The notes: a model not told the origin generated them from the letters alone. Positions 33,161 to 41,786 are shown, counted from the first letter of the stretch. The stretch is DNA of 64,000 nt from JBBQSN01 sp963825505 (GCA_963825505.1 CAWGTL010000018.1:186001-250000); one strand, 5' to 3'. A program made the numbers and translations.

Positions 33161-33696
33161 GCGGGCCGGTCGGCCCCCACGTCCCACAGGTGGTGCGCGA
33201 GGTCGTGCAGCCCGTACCGCCCGAGCGTCAGCACCGTGAAGCGCGACCCGTCGGAGCGGTTGCCGGTGCGGTCCCAGTCGTCGTCACCGACGTGCCCGAA
33301 GGCCGCGGCCAGCCCGGCCGCGTCCTCGGTCAGCTGCGCGGCGACCGCCGACGGGTCCTGCTCCGCGTAGCGGCCGTGCACCGCCGACTCGTCCTGGTCC
33401 CAGTTCGCGAAGTCGGGGTCGTCCTGGTCGAGCACGAGCCGGACGCGACCGGCGAAGACGCGGCAGACGTCGCGGACGTGGCAGGCGTACTCCAGCGGCG
33501 ACCACCGGTCCGGCGCCGGCCGCTGCGCCGCGTCCGCGCGTGCCAGCACCTGCGGCCACGGCGCGGTGAACGCCAGCACCGACGGACCGACGTCGGCGGC
33601 CGCCACGTCGGAGGCCACGAAGCCGCAGTCCGGGCACGGCCGCTCCAGCACCCAGGTCCAGTCCTTGGTGTCGGGGGTGATCGCGTCCTGGCTCAT
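33157..33696 (-). CDS. DinB-family protein with N-terminal Cys pair, 179 aa
   Basis: A CPDCGF motif (residues ~20-25) precedes the helical bundle. DinB metal-site motifs are visible as WSPLEYACHVRDVCRVFAGR (first His) and GRYGLHDLAHHLWDV (two later His). DinB/YfiT proteins are thiol-dependent or metal-dependent transferases of diverse role. ATG 33696 is chosen (MSQDAITPDTKDW). Its TAG stop (33159-33157) overlaps the CTAG of the neighbouring APH gene. Confidence 0.85.
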   Translation of the reverse strand: MSQDAITPDTKDWTWVLERPCPDCGFVASDVAAADVGPSVLAFTAPWPQVLARADAAQRPAPDRWSPLEYACHVRDVCRVFAGRVRLVLDQDDPDFANWDQDESAVHGRYAEQDPSAVAAQLTEDAAGLAAAFGHVGDDDWDRTGNRSDGSRFTVLTLGRYGLHDLAHHLWDVGADRPA

Positions 33697-33795
33697 GCTC
33701 CGATCGTCCAGCGCCGGACCCGCTTCTGCCAGGGGCAGATCTGCCAGAAGCAGCGACGGACCCGCCAGGCCCCCGACCCGGCGCACGATCAGGGC

Positions 33796-34419
33796 ATGAG
33801 CGCACCCGACCCCCGCACCGGTCTGCTGGCCGACCCCGTCAAGGACGGGCTCCTGCGCCAGCGCATCGTCGTCCTCGACGAGGCCCTGGACGACACCAAC
33901 GGCACCCGCCTGATCGGGCAGCTGTTCCTGCTGTCCGCCGAGGACCAGCGGGCCGACATCACGCTGTGGATCAGCTCACCGGGCGGCTCGGTGCCGGCGA
34001 TGCTCGCGATCATGGACACGATGCGGCTGATCCCGAACGACGTCTCGACGCTGGCGCTCGGGATGGCCGCCAGCGCCGGGCAGTTCCTGCTGTCCGCGGG
34101 TACCCCGGGCAAGCGGTTCGCGTTGCGGCACAGCCGGATCCTCATGCACCAGGGCTCGTCGGGGATCGGCGGCAGCGCCGTCGACATCGAGCTGCAGGCC
34201 GAGGACCTGCGGTACACCCGCGACACCGTCCTCGGGCTCGTCGCCGAGCACACCGGCCAGCCCCTGGAACGCGTGGTCGAGGACTCCCAGCGCGACCGCT
34301 GGTTCACCGCCGAGGAGTCGCTGGCCTACGGCTTCGTCGACGCCGTGCTCGACTCGCTCGACCGCGTGCGCCCGGTCGCACGCCAGCCCGTCGGCCTCGG
34401 GGTGGGAGGCAACCGATGA
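33796..34419 (+). CDS. clpP: ClpP-type serine protease subunit, first of a pair, 207 aa
   Basis: ClpP fold: catalytic Ser in GMAASAGQFLLSAG, His in SRILMHQGSSG and Asp in VVEDSQRDRWFTAEESLAYGFVD are all present, so it should be an active S14 peptidase. Its N-terminus (LLADPVKDGLLRQRIVVLDEAL) is of the non-canonical ClpP3-like type. It overlaps the second clpP by 4 bases (ATGA). The pair faces an XRE regulator, the arrangement of the Streptomyces clpP3-clpP4 operon controlled by PopR. The main clpP1P2 and clpX are not in the window. Confidence 0.92.
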   Translation: MSAPDPRTGLLADPVKDGLLRQRIVVLDEALDDTNGTRLIGQLFLLSAEDQRADITLWISSPGGSVPAMLAIMDTMRLIPNDVSTLALGMAASAGQFLLSAGTPGKRFALRHSRILMHQGSSGIGGSAVDIELQAEDLRYTRDTVLGLVAEHTGQPLERVVEDSQRDRWFTAEESLAYGFVDAVLDSLDRVRPVARQPVGLGVGGNR

Positions 34420-35027
34420 GCACCTACACGATCCCGAGCGTGGTGGTCTCCCACCCGCGGGGAGACCGGGTCATGGACGTCTACAGCCAGCTGCTCTCCG
34501 AGCGGATCGTGTACCTCGGCACCGAGGTCGACGACGGCGTGGCCAACGCCCTGATCGCGCAGATCCTGCACCTGGAGTCCCAGAACGCCGAGGCGGAGAT
34601 CAACCTGTACATCAACTCCCCCGGCGGGCTGATGACCGCGGTCTTCGCCGTCTACGACACGATGCAGTTCGTCCGGGCACCCGTGGCCACCACGTGCATC
34701 GGGCAGGCCGCCTCGACCGCCGCGATCCTGCTCGCGGCCGGAGAGCCCGGACGGCGGGCGGTGCTCCCCCACTCGCGGGTGCTGCTGCACCAGCCGTCGG
34801 CCCGCGGGCAGGGCACGATCCCCGACCTGATCCTGCAGGCCGAGGAGGTGATCCGGGTGCGGGCGGAGGCCGAGCAGGTGCTCGCGCTGCACACCGGGCA
34901 GAGCCTGGACACGCTGCGCCGCGACACAGACCGCGACCGGATCTTCACCCCGGCGCAGGCGGTCGCGTACGGGCTCGCGGACGTGGTGATGCCGTCGCGG
35001 CGCGACCTCGTGCCGCTGCCGGCGTAG
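34416..35027 (+). CDS. clpP: ClpP-type serine protease subunit, second of a pair, 203 aa
   Basis: ATG 34416 overlaps the previous stop. The triad is complete: Ser in CIGQAASTAAILLAAG, His in SRVLLHQPS, Asp in RRDTDRDRIFTPAQAVAYGLAD. The N-terminal propeptide-like segment (YTIPSVVVSHPRGDRVMDVYSQLLSERIVYLG) resembles ClpP2/ClpP4. A hetero-oligomeric ClpP3P4 core, served by a Clp ATPase elsewhere, is the expected assembly. It ends 12 bp from the convergent XRE gene. Confidence 0.92.
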   Translation: MSTYTIPSVVVSHPRGDRVMDVYSQLLSERIVYLGTEVDDGVANALIAQILHLESQNAEAEINLYINSPGGLMTAVFAVYDTMQFVRAPVATTCIGQAASTAAILLAAGEPGRRAVLPHSRVLLHQPSARGQGTIPDLILQAEEVIRVRAEAEQVLALHTGQSLDTLRRDTDRDRIFTPAQAVAYGLADVVMPSRRDLVPLPA

Positions 35028-35039
35028 GAAGCAGAGGGG

Positions 35040-35373
35040 TCAGGCTGCGCGCAGCTGCGCGACCGGCCCGGCGCCCGATCGCCGGCGCCGACGCCGCCCG
35101 CAGGTCCTGCAGCGCGAGCGAGCCGAGCTCGAGCACCGACGACCCGAGCGCGCCGGCGACGGCCGCGACGATCTCCGACGACGGGTCCTTGCGGCCGCGC
35201 TCGATCTCGGACAGGTACTGCGGGCTGATGCCGGCGCGGTCGGCGGCCTCGACCAGGGTCAGGCCCCGGTCGTGGCGCTCGTCGCGCAGCCGGGCACCGA
35301 GGACGGCGCGCCAGAGCGGCTCCGGGCGGCGGGGCGCGCGGGGACGGCGGTCGATGCTCACGAGGTCACCCAT
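35040..35373 (-). CDS. XRE-family regulator, PopR-like, frameshifted at the 3' end (about 110 aa)
   Basis: HTH: LRDERHDRGLTLVEAADRAGISPQYLSEIERGRKDPSSEIVAAVAGALG (residues ~30-80). As read, the frame runs on into the clpP gene (to 34945). Dropping one base at about 35058-35085 gives PVAQLRAA and a stop at 35042-35040, so the protein ends in Ala-Ala and the false overlap disappears. PopR of Streptomyces activates clpP3clpP4 and is itself degraded by ClpP1P2 through a C-terminal Ala-Ala; the present protein matches that description in position, fold and tail. ATG 35373 gives MGDLVSIDRRPRAPRRPEPLWRA, which fits the family. Confidence 0.8.
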
Positions 35374-35490
35374 CCCCCGACGCTACGGCGCCGTCGCTGC
35401 CGTCGTCAGCGGGTTCTGCCGTGAGCAGACACGATGACTTCGGCGGGGTCGGCGGGTCCACACCACCGACCGACGACGGAAGGACGCGCG

Positions 35491-36069
35491 ATGCAGACGC
35501 TGATGGTCGACTTCATCATCTCCCTGGACGGGTACGGCGCGGCCGAGGGCTGGCCGGGCTTCTGGGGCATGGAGGGCCCGGAGTACCTGGGCTGGCTCGG
35601 TGAGCAGGAGCCGCACACGGCGCTGATGGGCGCCACCACCTACCGGCTGATGTCCGGCTTCGCCGAGCAGATGCCCGACGACGAGGGCATGGCCGAGCTG
35701 ACGGCGACCCCCAAGGTGGTCTTCTCCTCCACCCTCGAGGCGGCCGGCTGGGCCAACACCGAGCTGGTCCGTGGCGACGCGGTCGAGGCCGTGCGGGCGC
35801 TGAAGCGGGACGGCGAGCGTCCGCTGCACACGATCGGCAGCGTGGCGCTGTGCAGGTCGCTCCTGCTGGCCGGGCTGGTGGACCGCTACCGGGTGGTGGT
35901 GTTCCCGGTCATCACCGGCGCCACGGGCCGCGAGCGGATCTTCGACGGCTACCCCGACGTGACCCTCGAGCTGGTGGAGGAGCGCACCTTCGACGGCCGG
36001 CTGCAGCTGCTCGAGTACGTCCCCACGGTGCTGGACGCGCCGCCCGGCGACGGGTCGCCGGGCCACTGA
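35491..36069 (+). CDS. dihydrofolate reductase-like (RibD C-terminal domain) protein, 192 aa
   Basis: ATG 35491 with GGAAGGA upstream. DHFR-fold signature QTLMVDFIISLDGYGAAEG at the start, TALMGATTYRLMSGFAEQ (NADPH phosphate region), VFSSTLEAAGWANTELVRG and TIGSVALCRSLLLAGLVDRYRVVVFPVITGATGRERIFDG. Members of this group are reductases of unknown substrate, not folate-pathway DHFR. Stands alone, convergent with the MDMPI-like gene; hairpin between. Confidence 0.88.
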   Translation: MQTLMVDFIISLDGYGAAEGWPGFWGMEGPEYLGWLGEQEPHTALMGATTYRLMSGFAEQMPDDEGMAELTATPKVVFSSTLEAAGWANTELVRGDAVEAVRALKRDGERPLHTIGSVALCRSLLLAGLVDRYRVVVFPVITGATGRERIFDGYPDVTLELVEERTFDGRLQLLEYVPTVLDAPPGDGSPGH

Positions 36070-36076
36070 GCACCGG

Positions 36077-36101
36077 CCCCCGTCCGCCGGAGGACCGGGG
36101 G
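36077..36101. terminator. hairpin between convergent genes
   Basis: CCCCCG-TCC (36077-36085) pairs with GGA-CGGGGG (to 36101) with one bulged C, lying between stops at 36069 and 36102. Confidence 0.6.
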
Positions 36102-36884
36102 TCAGGACCAGCGCACCCGCTGCGACGACCGCCACGCCTCGAGCAGGTCGCGGCGGCGCCCGCGGGCGACCACCTCCTCGCCGCGGTTCCACAGGCCGAG
36201 GTAGAGCTGGATCGCCGTGCCGGAGAAGATCGCGTCGCCGTCGTCGACCGACGTGGGCCCGTGCTCGGTCACGATCTGCTCGTCGATCCGCAGCGACCAC
36301 TGCTCGTCGACGTCGGTGGGCCGCACGTGCACCGTGACCGGCTCGTCGACGACGACCTTCGACCGGCCGCGCGTGACGAAGCCGCAGAGGAGCTCGTCGA
36401 GGCCGTCGAGCGCGAGCTCCGGGGCCACGCCGCTCGCGCCGACCTCGAGCGCGGTGGGCACGCGCCCGAGCCGTGCGGCGAGCCCGTCGACGCCGTGCAC
36501 CGTGGTCTCGTGCGCCTGCCGTCGCGCCCAGAAGTGCCCGGGCGGCGGCGCGTCGCGCAGGAAGGTCATCGCCTCGCGGTCGGGACCGGCGGCGCGCAGC
36601 GCCTCGACGAGCGGCGCCACCCCGTCGCGGTAGTGACCGAGCAGGTCCGGCCGGGCGGAGATGGTGGCGCCCTTCGACGGCACCGCCTCCGGGTCGCCGC
36701 CGCTCACGTGCGCCGTGGCCCAGCGGTGCACCATCGTCTGGTGGGCCAGCAGGTCGGCCACGGTCCAGCGGGGGCAGGTGGGCACCGCGGTGGCGGGGTC
36801 GAGCCCCTCCACGTGGCGGGCCAGCCGCGCCGCCGCTGCCTCGACGGCGTCGACGTGCTCCTCGAAGGTCATCCGCACCGGCAT
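36102..36884 (-). CDS. maleylpyruvate isomerase/mycothiol-dependent-like protein (TIGR03083), 260 aa
   Basis: N-terminal MDMPI/DinB-like bundle: TFEEHVDAVEAAAARLARHVEGLDPATAVPTCPRWTVADLLAHQTMVHRWATAHV, with later RQAHETTVHGVDGLAARLG giving the two further metal His. The C-terminal domain (VDEPVTVHVRPTDVDEQW, then GTAIQLYLGLWNRGEE) is the sterol-carrier-like C-domain. These proteins are typically mycothiol-dependent isomerases or transferases of unknown substrate in actinobacteria. ATG 36884 (MPVRMTFEEHV) chosen; ATG 36872 is possible. Confidence 0.85.
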   Translation of the reverse strand: MPVRMTFEEHVDAVEAAAARLARHVEGLDPATAVPTCPRWTVADLLAHQTMVHRWATAHVSGGDPEAVPSKGATISARPDLLGHYRDGVAPLVEALRAAGPDREAMTFLRDAPPPGHFWARRQAHETTVHGVDGLAARLGRVPTALEVGASGVAPELALDGLDELLCGFVTRGRSKVVVDEPVTVHVRPTDVDEQWSLRIDEQIVTEHGPTSVDDGDAIFSGTAIQLYLGLWNRGEEVVARGRRRDLLEAWRSSQRVRWS

Positions 36885-37005
36885 GCGCCCATGCTGCACC
36901 ACGCCCCGACACCGGTCGCGCACGCCGCGACGGCGGCCGCCGGGCCGCCGCGTCCGGCCCTCTGGACCGTGCCGCAGCCCCCTTCCCGACCTCGCGGGGC
37001 GGCCC

Positions 37006-37011
37006 TAGGGT
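37006..37011 (+). promoter_or_regulatory. -10 box TAGGGT for the APC transporter operon
   Basis: TAGGGT at 37006-37011 would start transcription near 37018, leaving a leader of ~47 bases with GGAGG in front of ATG 37065, unlike the leaderless neighbours. Confidence 0.45.
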
Positions 37012-37064
37012 GACGCTCCTGCGGACGGGGTGCCGCCTCGTCCACCGGGCGCACCGGAGGACCG

Positions 37065-38551
37065 ATGGCCACGACGTCACGCCCCACGACGGCCCCGCCG
37101 CTCGGTCGCCAGCTCTGGCGACGCAAGCCGATCGGCCGGCCGAGGGCCGGCGGCCACGCGGGGCCCGAGCTCGCCCGCACGATCGGCGTCTTCCAGCTGA
37201 CGATGTTCGGCGTCGGCGCCACCGTCGGCACCGGGATCTTCTTCGTCCTGCAGGAGGCGGTGCCGGACGCCGGGCCGGCGGTCGTGGTGTCGTTCCTGGT
37301 GGCCGGGCTCGCCGCCGGCCTGTCGGCGGTCTGCTACGCCGAGCTCGCCTCGGCGATCCCCGTCTCCGGGTCCACGTACTCGTACACGTACCACGCGATG
37401 GGCGAGCTGGTCGCGATGTTCGTCGCGGCCTGCGTCCTGCTCGAGTACGGGGTCGCCGCCTCGGCGGTCGCGGTCGGGTGGAGCGGCTACTTCAACGAGC
37501 TGCTCGCCAACACCATCGGCACCGAGATCCCCCAGGCGCTCTCGTTCTCGCCGATCCCGTTCGAGCAGGACCCGACCGGGCTGATCAACCTGCCGGCGGT
37601 CGTGCTGGTGGTGCTCTGCACGCTGCTGCTGATCCGCGGGGCGAGCGAGTCGGCGCTGGTGAACACGATCATGGTCGTCATCAAGCTGTCGGTCCTCGTG
37701 CTGTTCGCGGTCGTCGCGTTCTCCGCCTACGAGGGCGACCGGTTCGACGCGTTCTGGGGAGCCGGTGCCGCCGGGGTCAGCGCCGCGGCCGCGACGATCT
37801 TCTTCTCCTTCATCGGCCTGGACGCCGTCTCCACCGCGGGCGAGGAGGTCAAGGACCCGCAGCGCACCCTGCCGCGGGCGATCATGGCCGCCCTCGTGGT
37901 GGTCGTGGCGATCTACGTCCTCGTCGCGGTGGCGGGCGTGGGCTCGCAGCCGCTGGAGGACTTCTCCAGCGAGGAGCAGCAGAGCGCCGGACTCTCGGTG
38001 ATCCTCACGAACATCACCGGCTCGCCCTGGGCCGGAACGGTTCTCGCCGCCGGCGCCGTCATCTCGATCTTCTCGGTCACCCTGGTCACCCTGTACGGCG
38101 CAGACCCGGATCCTGTTCGCGATGGGCCGCGACGGCATGCTGCCCGAGCGGTTCGCCGAGGTCCACCCGCGCACCCTCACCCCCACGTACAACACCGTCG
38201 TGGTCTGCGTGGTGGTCTCGCTGATCGCCGGGTTCGTGCCCTCGGGCTACCTGTGGGACACCGTCTCGATCGGCACCCTGTGCGCCTTCACCGTCGTCGC
38301 GATCGGGGTGCTCGTGCTCCGACGCACCCAGCCCGAGCTGGAACGGCCCTTCAAGGTGCCCGGCTACCCGGTGACCCCCGTCCTCACCGTCCTCGCCTGC
38401 GCCTACGTGGCGTACGGGATCGCGCCGATCACCTGGCTGATCTTCCTGGTCTGGGTGGTGCTCGTCCTCGGGTTCTACCTGCTCTGGGGACGCCACCACG
38501 CCACCCTCGACCGACCCGGCTGCGCAGGTCGCCGACGAGGTCGAGCCGTGA
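37065..38551 (+). CDS. APC-superfamily amino acid permease, broken by two single-base insertions (about 494 aa)
   Basis: Twelve TM segments; motif FGVGATVGTGIFFVLQEAVPDAGPAVVVSFLVAG in TM1 and SGSTYSYTYHAMGELVAMFVAACVLLEYGVAASAVAVGWSGY identify a cationic-amino-acid-type APC carrier. At 38099-38101 one extra base (LYG, then QTRILFAMGRDGMLP in the +1 frame) interrupts TM8-9; a second extra base at 38512 hides the end LDDPAAQVADEVEP and TGA 38549-38551. With both removed the gene is 1485 bases and overlaps the USP start by 4 (GTGA), matching neighbouring operons. The uncorrected sequence looks like a truncated permease plus a permease-USP fusion. Confidence 0.85.
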
Positions 38552-39447
38552 CCCTGCTCGTCGGCTGGACGTCGGACGCGTCCGGCCAGTCCGCGGCCGA
38601 CCTCGCGGCGGTGCTGGCCCGCTCCGCCGGCGAGCGGCTCGAGGTGGTGTCGGTGGTGCCTGCGGCCTGGCCGGTCCCGAGCCCGGCGCGGGTCGACGGC
38701 GAGTTCGCCGACTGGGCGGCGGAGCGGGGGCAGGCCGCGGCGGAGGCGGCGCGGACGTACCTGGCGCAGCACGCGCCCGACGTCGACGCCGTGTGCACGT
38801 GGCTGCCGGCACGCTCGGCCGCCGCGGGTCTCGAGGCGGCCGCGACGCAGCGCTCGGCCGACCTGGTGGTGCTGGGGTCCTCCACCGACGGCCACCACGG
38901 CCGGGTGGTCACGGGCTCGACGGCCGGCCGGCTGCTGCACTCCTCCCCCGTCCCGGTGGCCCTCGCACCCCGCGGCTTCCGCGCGGCCGCCGGTGCGAGG
39001 GTCGGACGCGTCACGTGCGCGTACCGCGACGACCCCGGGTCGGTCGACGTGCTGCAGCGGACCGCCCGGATCACCGCGCAGGTCGGGGCCCGGTTGCGGG
39101 TGGCGACCTTCGGGGTCCGCGGACGCACCATGTACCCGCCCGAGGTGGCCCCCCGCACCGAGGACGACGTGCTGGCGGCCTGGACGGAGCAGGCAGCCTC
39201 CGCCCAGACCGCCGCGCTGGCGGCGCTGGACGGCGGCCCCGTGCACCCGTCCGACGTCGAGGCGGTCCTGGCCGTGGGCCGCGACTGGTCGCAGGCGCTC
39301 GACGACCTGCCCTGGGAGCGCGACGACGTCCTCGTCGTGGGATCGTCGACCGGATCGGCGCTGACCCGGGTCTTCCTCGGCTCGAGCGCCACCAAGATCG
39401 TCCGCCACTCCCCCGTCCCGGTGGTCGTGGTGCCCTCGGCCGGCTGA
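38548..39447 (+). CDS. tandem universal stress protein, 299 aa
   Basis: Start GTG 38548 overlaps the corrected permease stop. Two USP (HUP-fold) domains, residues ~1-140 and ~150-299, each with a C-terminal GS-type nucleotide loop: VVLGSSTDGHHGRVVTGSTAGRLLHSSPVPVAL and VVGSSTGSALTRVFLGSSATKIVRHSPVPVVVV (GX2GX9GS-type ATP-binding). The paired permease suggests the permease and USP act together, as in other APC-USP operons, possibly controlling transport or stress response. The function of the domains is not established. Confidence 0.9.
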   Translation: MTLLVGWTSDASGQSAADLAAVLARSAGERLEVVSVVPAAWPVPSPARVDGEFADWAAERGQAAAEAARTYLAQHAPDVDAVCTWLPARSAAAGLEAAATQRSADLVVLGSSTDGHHGRVVTGSTAGRLLHSSPVPVALAPRGFRAAAGARVGRVTCAYRDDPGSVDVLQRTARITAQVGARLRVATFGVRGRTMYPPEVAPRTEDDVLAAWTEQAASAQTAALAALDGGPVHPSDVEAVLAVGRDWSQALDDLPWERDDVLVVGSSTGSALTRVFLGSSATKIVRHSPVPVVVVPSAG

Positions 39448-39482
39448 GGACCAGTCCGGCCCGACGACCCGGGAGGACCTCC

Positions 39483-40514
39483 GTGCAGTACCGCACCCTC
39501 GGCCGCAGCGGGGCCGTGGTCTCCACCCACTGCCTCGGCACCATGACCTTCGGCGCCGAGGCGGACGAGACCGCCTCCGGCGACATCCTCACGGCGTTCA
39601 CGGCGGCGGGCGGGACGTTCGTCGACACCGCCGACGTCTACAGCGCCGGGGTGTCCGAGGAGATCCTCGGCCGCTGGCTGCGCTCCCACCCCACCGAGGC
39701 CGCGCAGCTCGTGGTGGCGACCAAGGGCCGGTTCCCGATGGGCGACGGGCCCAACGACCACGGCCTGTCGCGACGGCACCTGCGCACCGCGCTGGAGGAC
39801 TCGCTGCGGCGCCTCGGCAGCGACCACGTCGACCTGTACCAGCTGCACGCCTCGGACGAGCACACGCCGCTGGACGAGACGCTGCGCTTCCTCGACGACG
39901 CCGTCACCGCGGGCAAGATCTCGTACTACGGCTTCTCGAACTTCACCGGCTGGCAGCTCACCAAGGCCGTCCACGTCGCCGCGGCCCACGGTTGGAGCCC
40001 GCCGGTGACGCTGCAGCCGCAGTACAACCTGCTCGTCCGCGACATCGAGCACGAGATCGTGCCGGCCTCGCTCGACGCCGGGCTCGGGCTGCTCCCGTGG
40101 TCGCCCCTGGCAGGGGGATGGCTCAGCGGCAAGTACGAGCGCGACGTCTCCCCCACCGGCGCCACCCGGCTCGGCGAGGACCCGGCGCGCGGGATGGAGG
40201 CCTGGGAGGCGCGCAACGCCGACGACCGCACCTGGCAGGTCGTCGACGCCGTCCGCGCGGTGGCCGAGGAGGTCGGAGTCTCCGCGTCCCAGGTGGCGCT
40301 GGCCTGGCTGGCCGCCCGTCCCGCGGTCACCTCGGTGATCCTCGGCGCGCGCACCGTCGAGCAGCTGCAGGACAACCTCGCCGCCGCCGACCTCGTTCTC
40401 GACGACGCGCACCAGCAGCGGCTCACCGACGCCAGCGCCCCGCGGGTCGACGACTACCCCTACGGCGCAGCCGGTGTCGCCCAGCGCGGCCGCAAGCTCG
40501 AGGGCGGCCGCTGA
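39483..40514 (+). CDS. aldo/keto reductase, 343 aa
   Basis: GTG 39483 (VQYRTLGRSGAVVS) follows GGGAGG. Catalytic residues are Asp and Tyr in FVDTADVYSAGVSEEILG, Lys in LVVATKGRF and His in DLYQLHASDE; the NADP-site region is SVILGARTVEQLQDNL. TIM barrel of the AKR superfamily, similar to but distinct from the gene at 11934-12944. It may be co-transcribed with the permease/USP pair (35-bp gap). A strong hairpin follows. Substrate unknown. Confidence 0.9.
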   Translation: MQYRTLGRSGAVVSTHCLGTMTFGAEADETASGDILTAFTAAGGTFVDTADVYSAGVSEEILGRWLRSHPTEAAQLVVATKGRFPMGDGPNDHGLSRRHLRTALEDSLRRLGSDHVDLYQLHASDEHTPLDETLRFLDDAVTAGKISYYGFSNFTGWQLTKAVHVAAAHGWSPPVTLQPQYNLLVRDIEHEIVPASLDAGLGLLPWSPLAGGWLSGKYERDVSPTGATRLGEDPARGMEAWEARNADDRTWQVVDAVRAVAEEVGVSASQVALAWLAARPAVTSVILGARTVEQLQDNLAAADLVLDDAHQQRLTDASAPRVDDYPYGAAGVAQRGRKLEGGR

Positions 40515-40525
40515 CCCGATCCACG

Positions 40526-40567
40526 TGTCACCACCACACCAGGCCCGGGCGTGGTGTGGTGGTGACA
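40526..40567. repeat. intergenic hairpin, copy 2 of a repeated terminator-like element
   Basis: TGTCACCACCACACC (40526-40540) pairs perfectly over 15 bp with GGTGTGGTGGTGACA (40553-40567), loop 12. The central 13-bp stem is identical to that at 27121-27162 and again begins within ~12 bases of a plus-strand stop codon (40514). Confidence 0.8.
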
Positions 40568-40607
40568 AGTCGATGCGGGTGTCAGCGTGGTCGGGCACGG
40601 TAGGGGC

Positions 40608-41786
40608 ATGACGCACCTGTGCTCGATCGTCCCGCCGTACCTGCTGCGCCACCTGGCCGCGAACGCGCCGGAGGCGGTGGCCGAGTCGGCGCGGGCCACG
40701 CTCGCGCTGGACCAGGTGGTCCGGCAGGTGCGCGACGTGCGGCAGAGCGGCTCCGGACGCGGCGGCGTCACGGGAGGCGTGGGCGCCGCACCGCCGGACG
40801 AGGCCGCGCCGTCGGGACACTCCCTGCTCCCGCCCGGACGCGTGAACCGGCCTGAGGCCGCGGCCCCGCCGGCAGGAGCGACCGACGCCCCCGACCGGCG
40901 GGTGCACGACGCCGAGAACGGCACCGCCCTCCCGGGCCGGCTGGTGCGGGCCGAGGGAGGCGAGGCCGGCGCGGACGAGTCGGTCGACGAGGCGTACGAC
41001 GGCCTCGGCGCCACCTGGACCCTGCTGCACGAGGCGTTCGGCCGGGCCTCGCTCGACGGCGCCGGACTGCCGCTGGTGGCCTCGGTGCACTACGGCCGCC
41101 GGTTCGACAACGCGTTCTGGGACGGCCAGCAGATGGTCTTCGGCGACGGCGACGGCGAGATCTTCCGCTCGTTCACCGACAGCGTCGACGTGATCGGCCA
41201 CGAGCTCGGGCACGGGGTCGTCCAGCACACGCTCGGGCTGGTGTACCTCGGCCAGGCGGGCGCGCTCAACGAGTCGGTGTGCGACGTGCTCGGGTCACTG
41301 GTGAAGCAGCACCGCCTCGGGCAGGACGCCGCCGACGCCGACTGGCTCGTGGGCGCCGAGCTGTTCACCGAGCAGGTCGAGGGCGCCGCGCTGCGGTCGC
41401 TGAAGGCGCCGGGCACCGCCTACGACGACGACCGGCTCGGCAAGGACCCGCAGCCCGCGACGATGGACGGCTACGTCCAGCTGCCGCACGACGCCGAGAA
41501 CGACAACGGCGGGGTGCACGTGAACTCCGGGATCCCGAACCACGCCTTCTACCTCGCGGCCACCGGCATCGGCGGGAGGTCGTGGGAGGGCGCCGGCCTG
41601 GTCTGGTACGACGTCCTGACCTCCTCCGGCCTGCCGCGCGACACCGACTTCGCCGGGTTCGCCGCCGCCACGGTGCGGGCGGCCGCGGCCCGGTTCGGCG
41701 AGGGCGGGCGCGAGGTCACCGCGGTGGCGGACGCCTGGAGGCAGGTCGGGCTGCCCGTCGACGCGGCGCCGCCGTCCACGCCCTGA
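40608..41786 (+). CDS. M4-family (thermolysin/protealysin-like) metallopeptidase, 392 aa
   Basis: ATG 40608 (MTHLCSIVPPYLLRHLA). The N-terminal C-SIVPPYLL motif is that of the short protealysin-type propeptide with its Cys switch, not a signal peptide, so it is probably cytoplasmic or leaves by an unknown route. The zinc site HExxH is VIGHELGHGVVQH, the third ligand Glu is in NESVCDVLGSLV, and the later His is in HVNSGIPNHAFYLAA; catalytic residues are thus complete. The prodomain is about 110 residues, Pro/Gly-rich. Following the USP/AKR genes after a hairpin, it is likely a separate unit. Confidence 0.9.
   Translation: MTHLCSIVPPYLLRHLAANAPEAVAESARATLALDQVVRQVRDVRQSGSGRGGVTGGVGAAPPDEAAPSGHSLLPPGRVNRPEAAAPPAGATDAPDRRVHDAENGTALPGRLVRAEGGEAGADESVDEAYDGLGATWTLLHEAFGRASLDGAGLPLVASVHYGRRFDNAFWDGQQMVFGDGDGEIFRSFTDSVDVIGHELGHGVVQHTLGLVYLGQAGALNESVCDVLGSLVKQHRLGQDAADADWLVGAELFTEQVEGAALRSLKAPGTAYDDDRLGKDPQPATMDGYVQLPHDAENDNGGVHVNSGIPNHAFYLAATGIGGRSWEGAGLVWYDVLTSSGLPRDTDFAGFAAATVRAAAARFGEGGREVTAVADAWRQVGLPVDAAPPSTP

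Noticed and set aside
34945..35039. XRE regulator overlapping clpP by 83 bases
   Set aside because: One-base correction places the stop at 35040; the extension has no similarity and is antisense to clpP.
38122..39447. Permease-universal stress protein fusion
   Set aside because: Caused by an extra base at 38512; the corrected genes end and start with the usual 4-base overlap.
37065..40514. 1149-residue open frame covering permease, USP and AKR
   Set aside because: The middle is out of frame with the USP; only the ends are coding.
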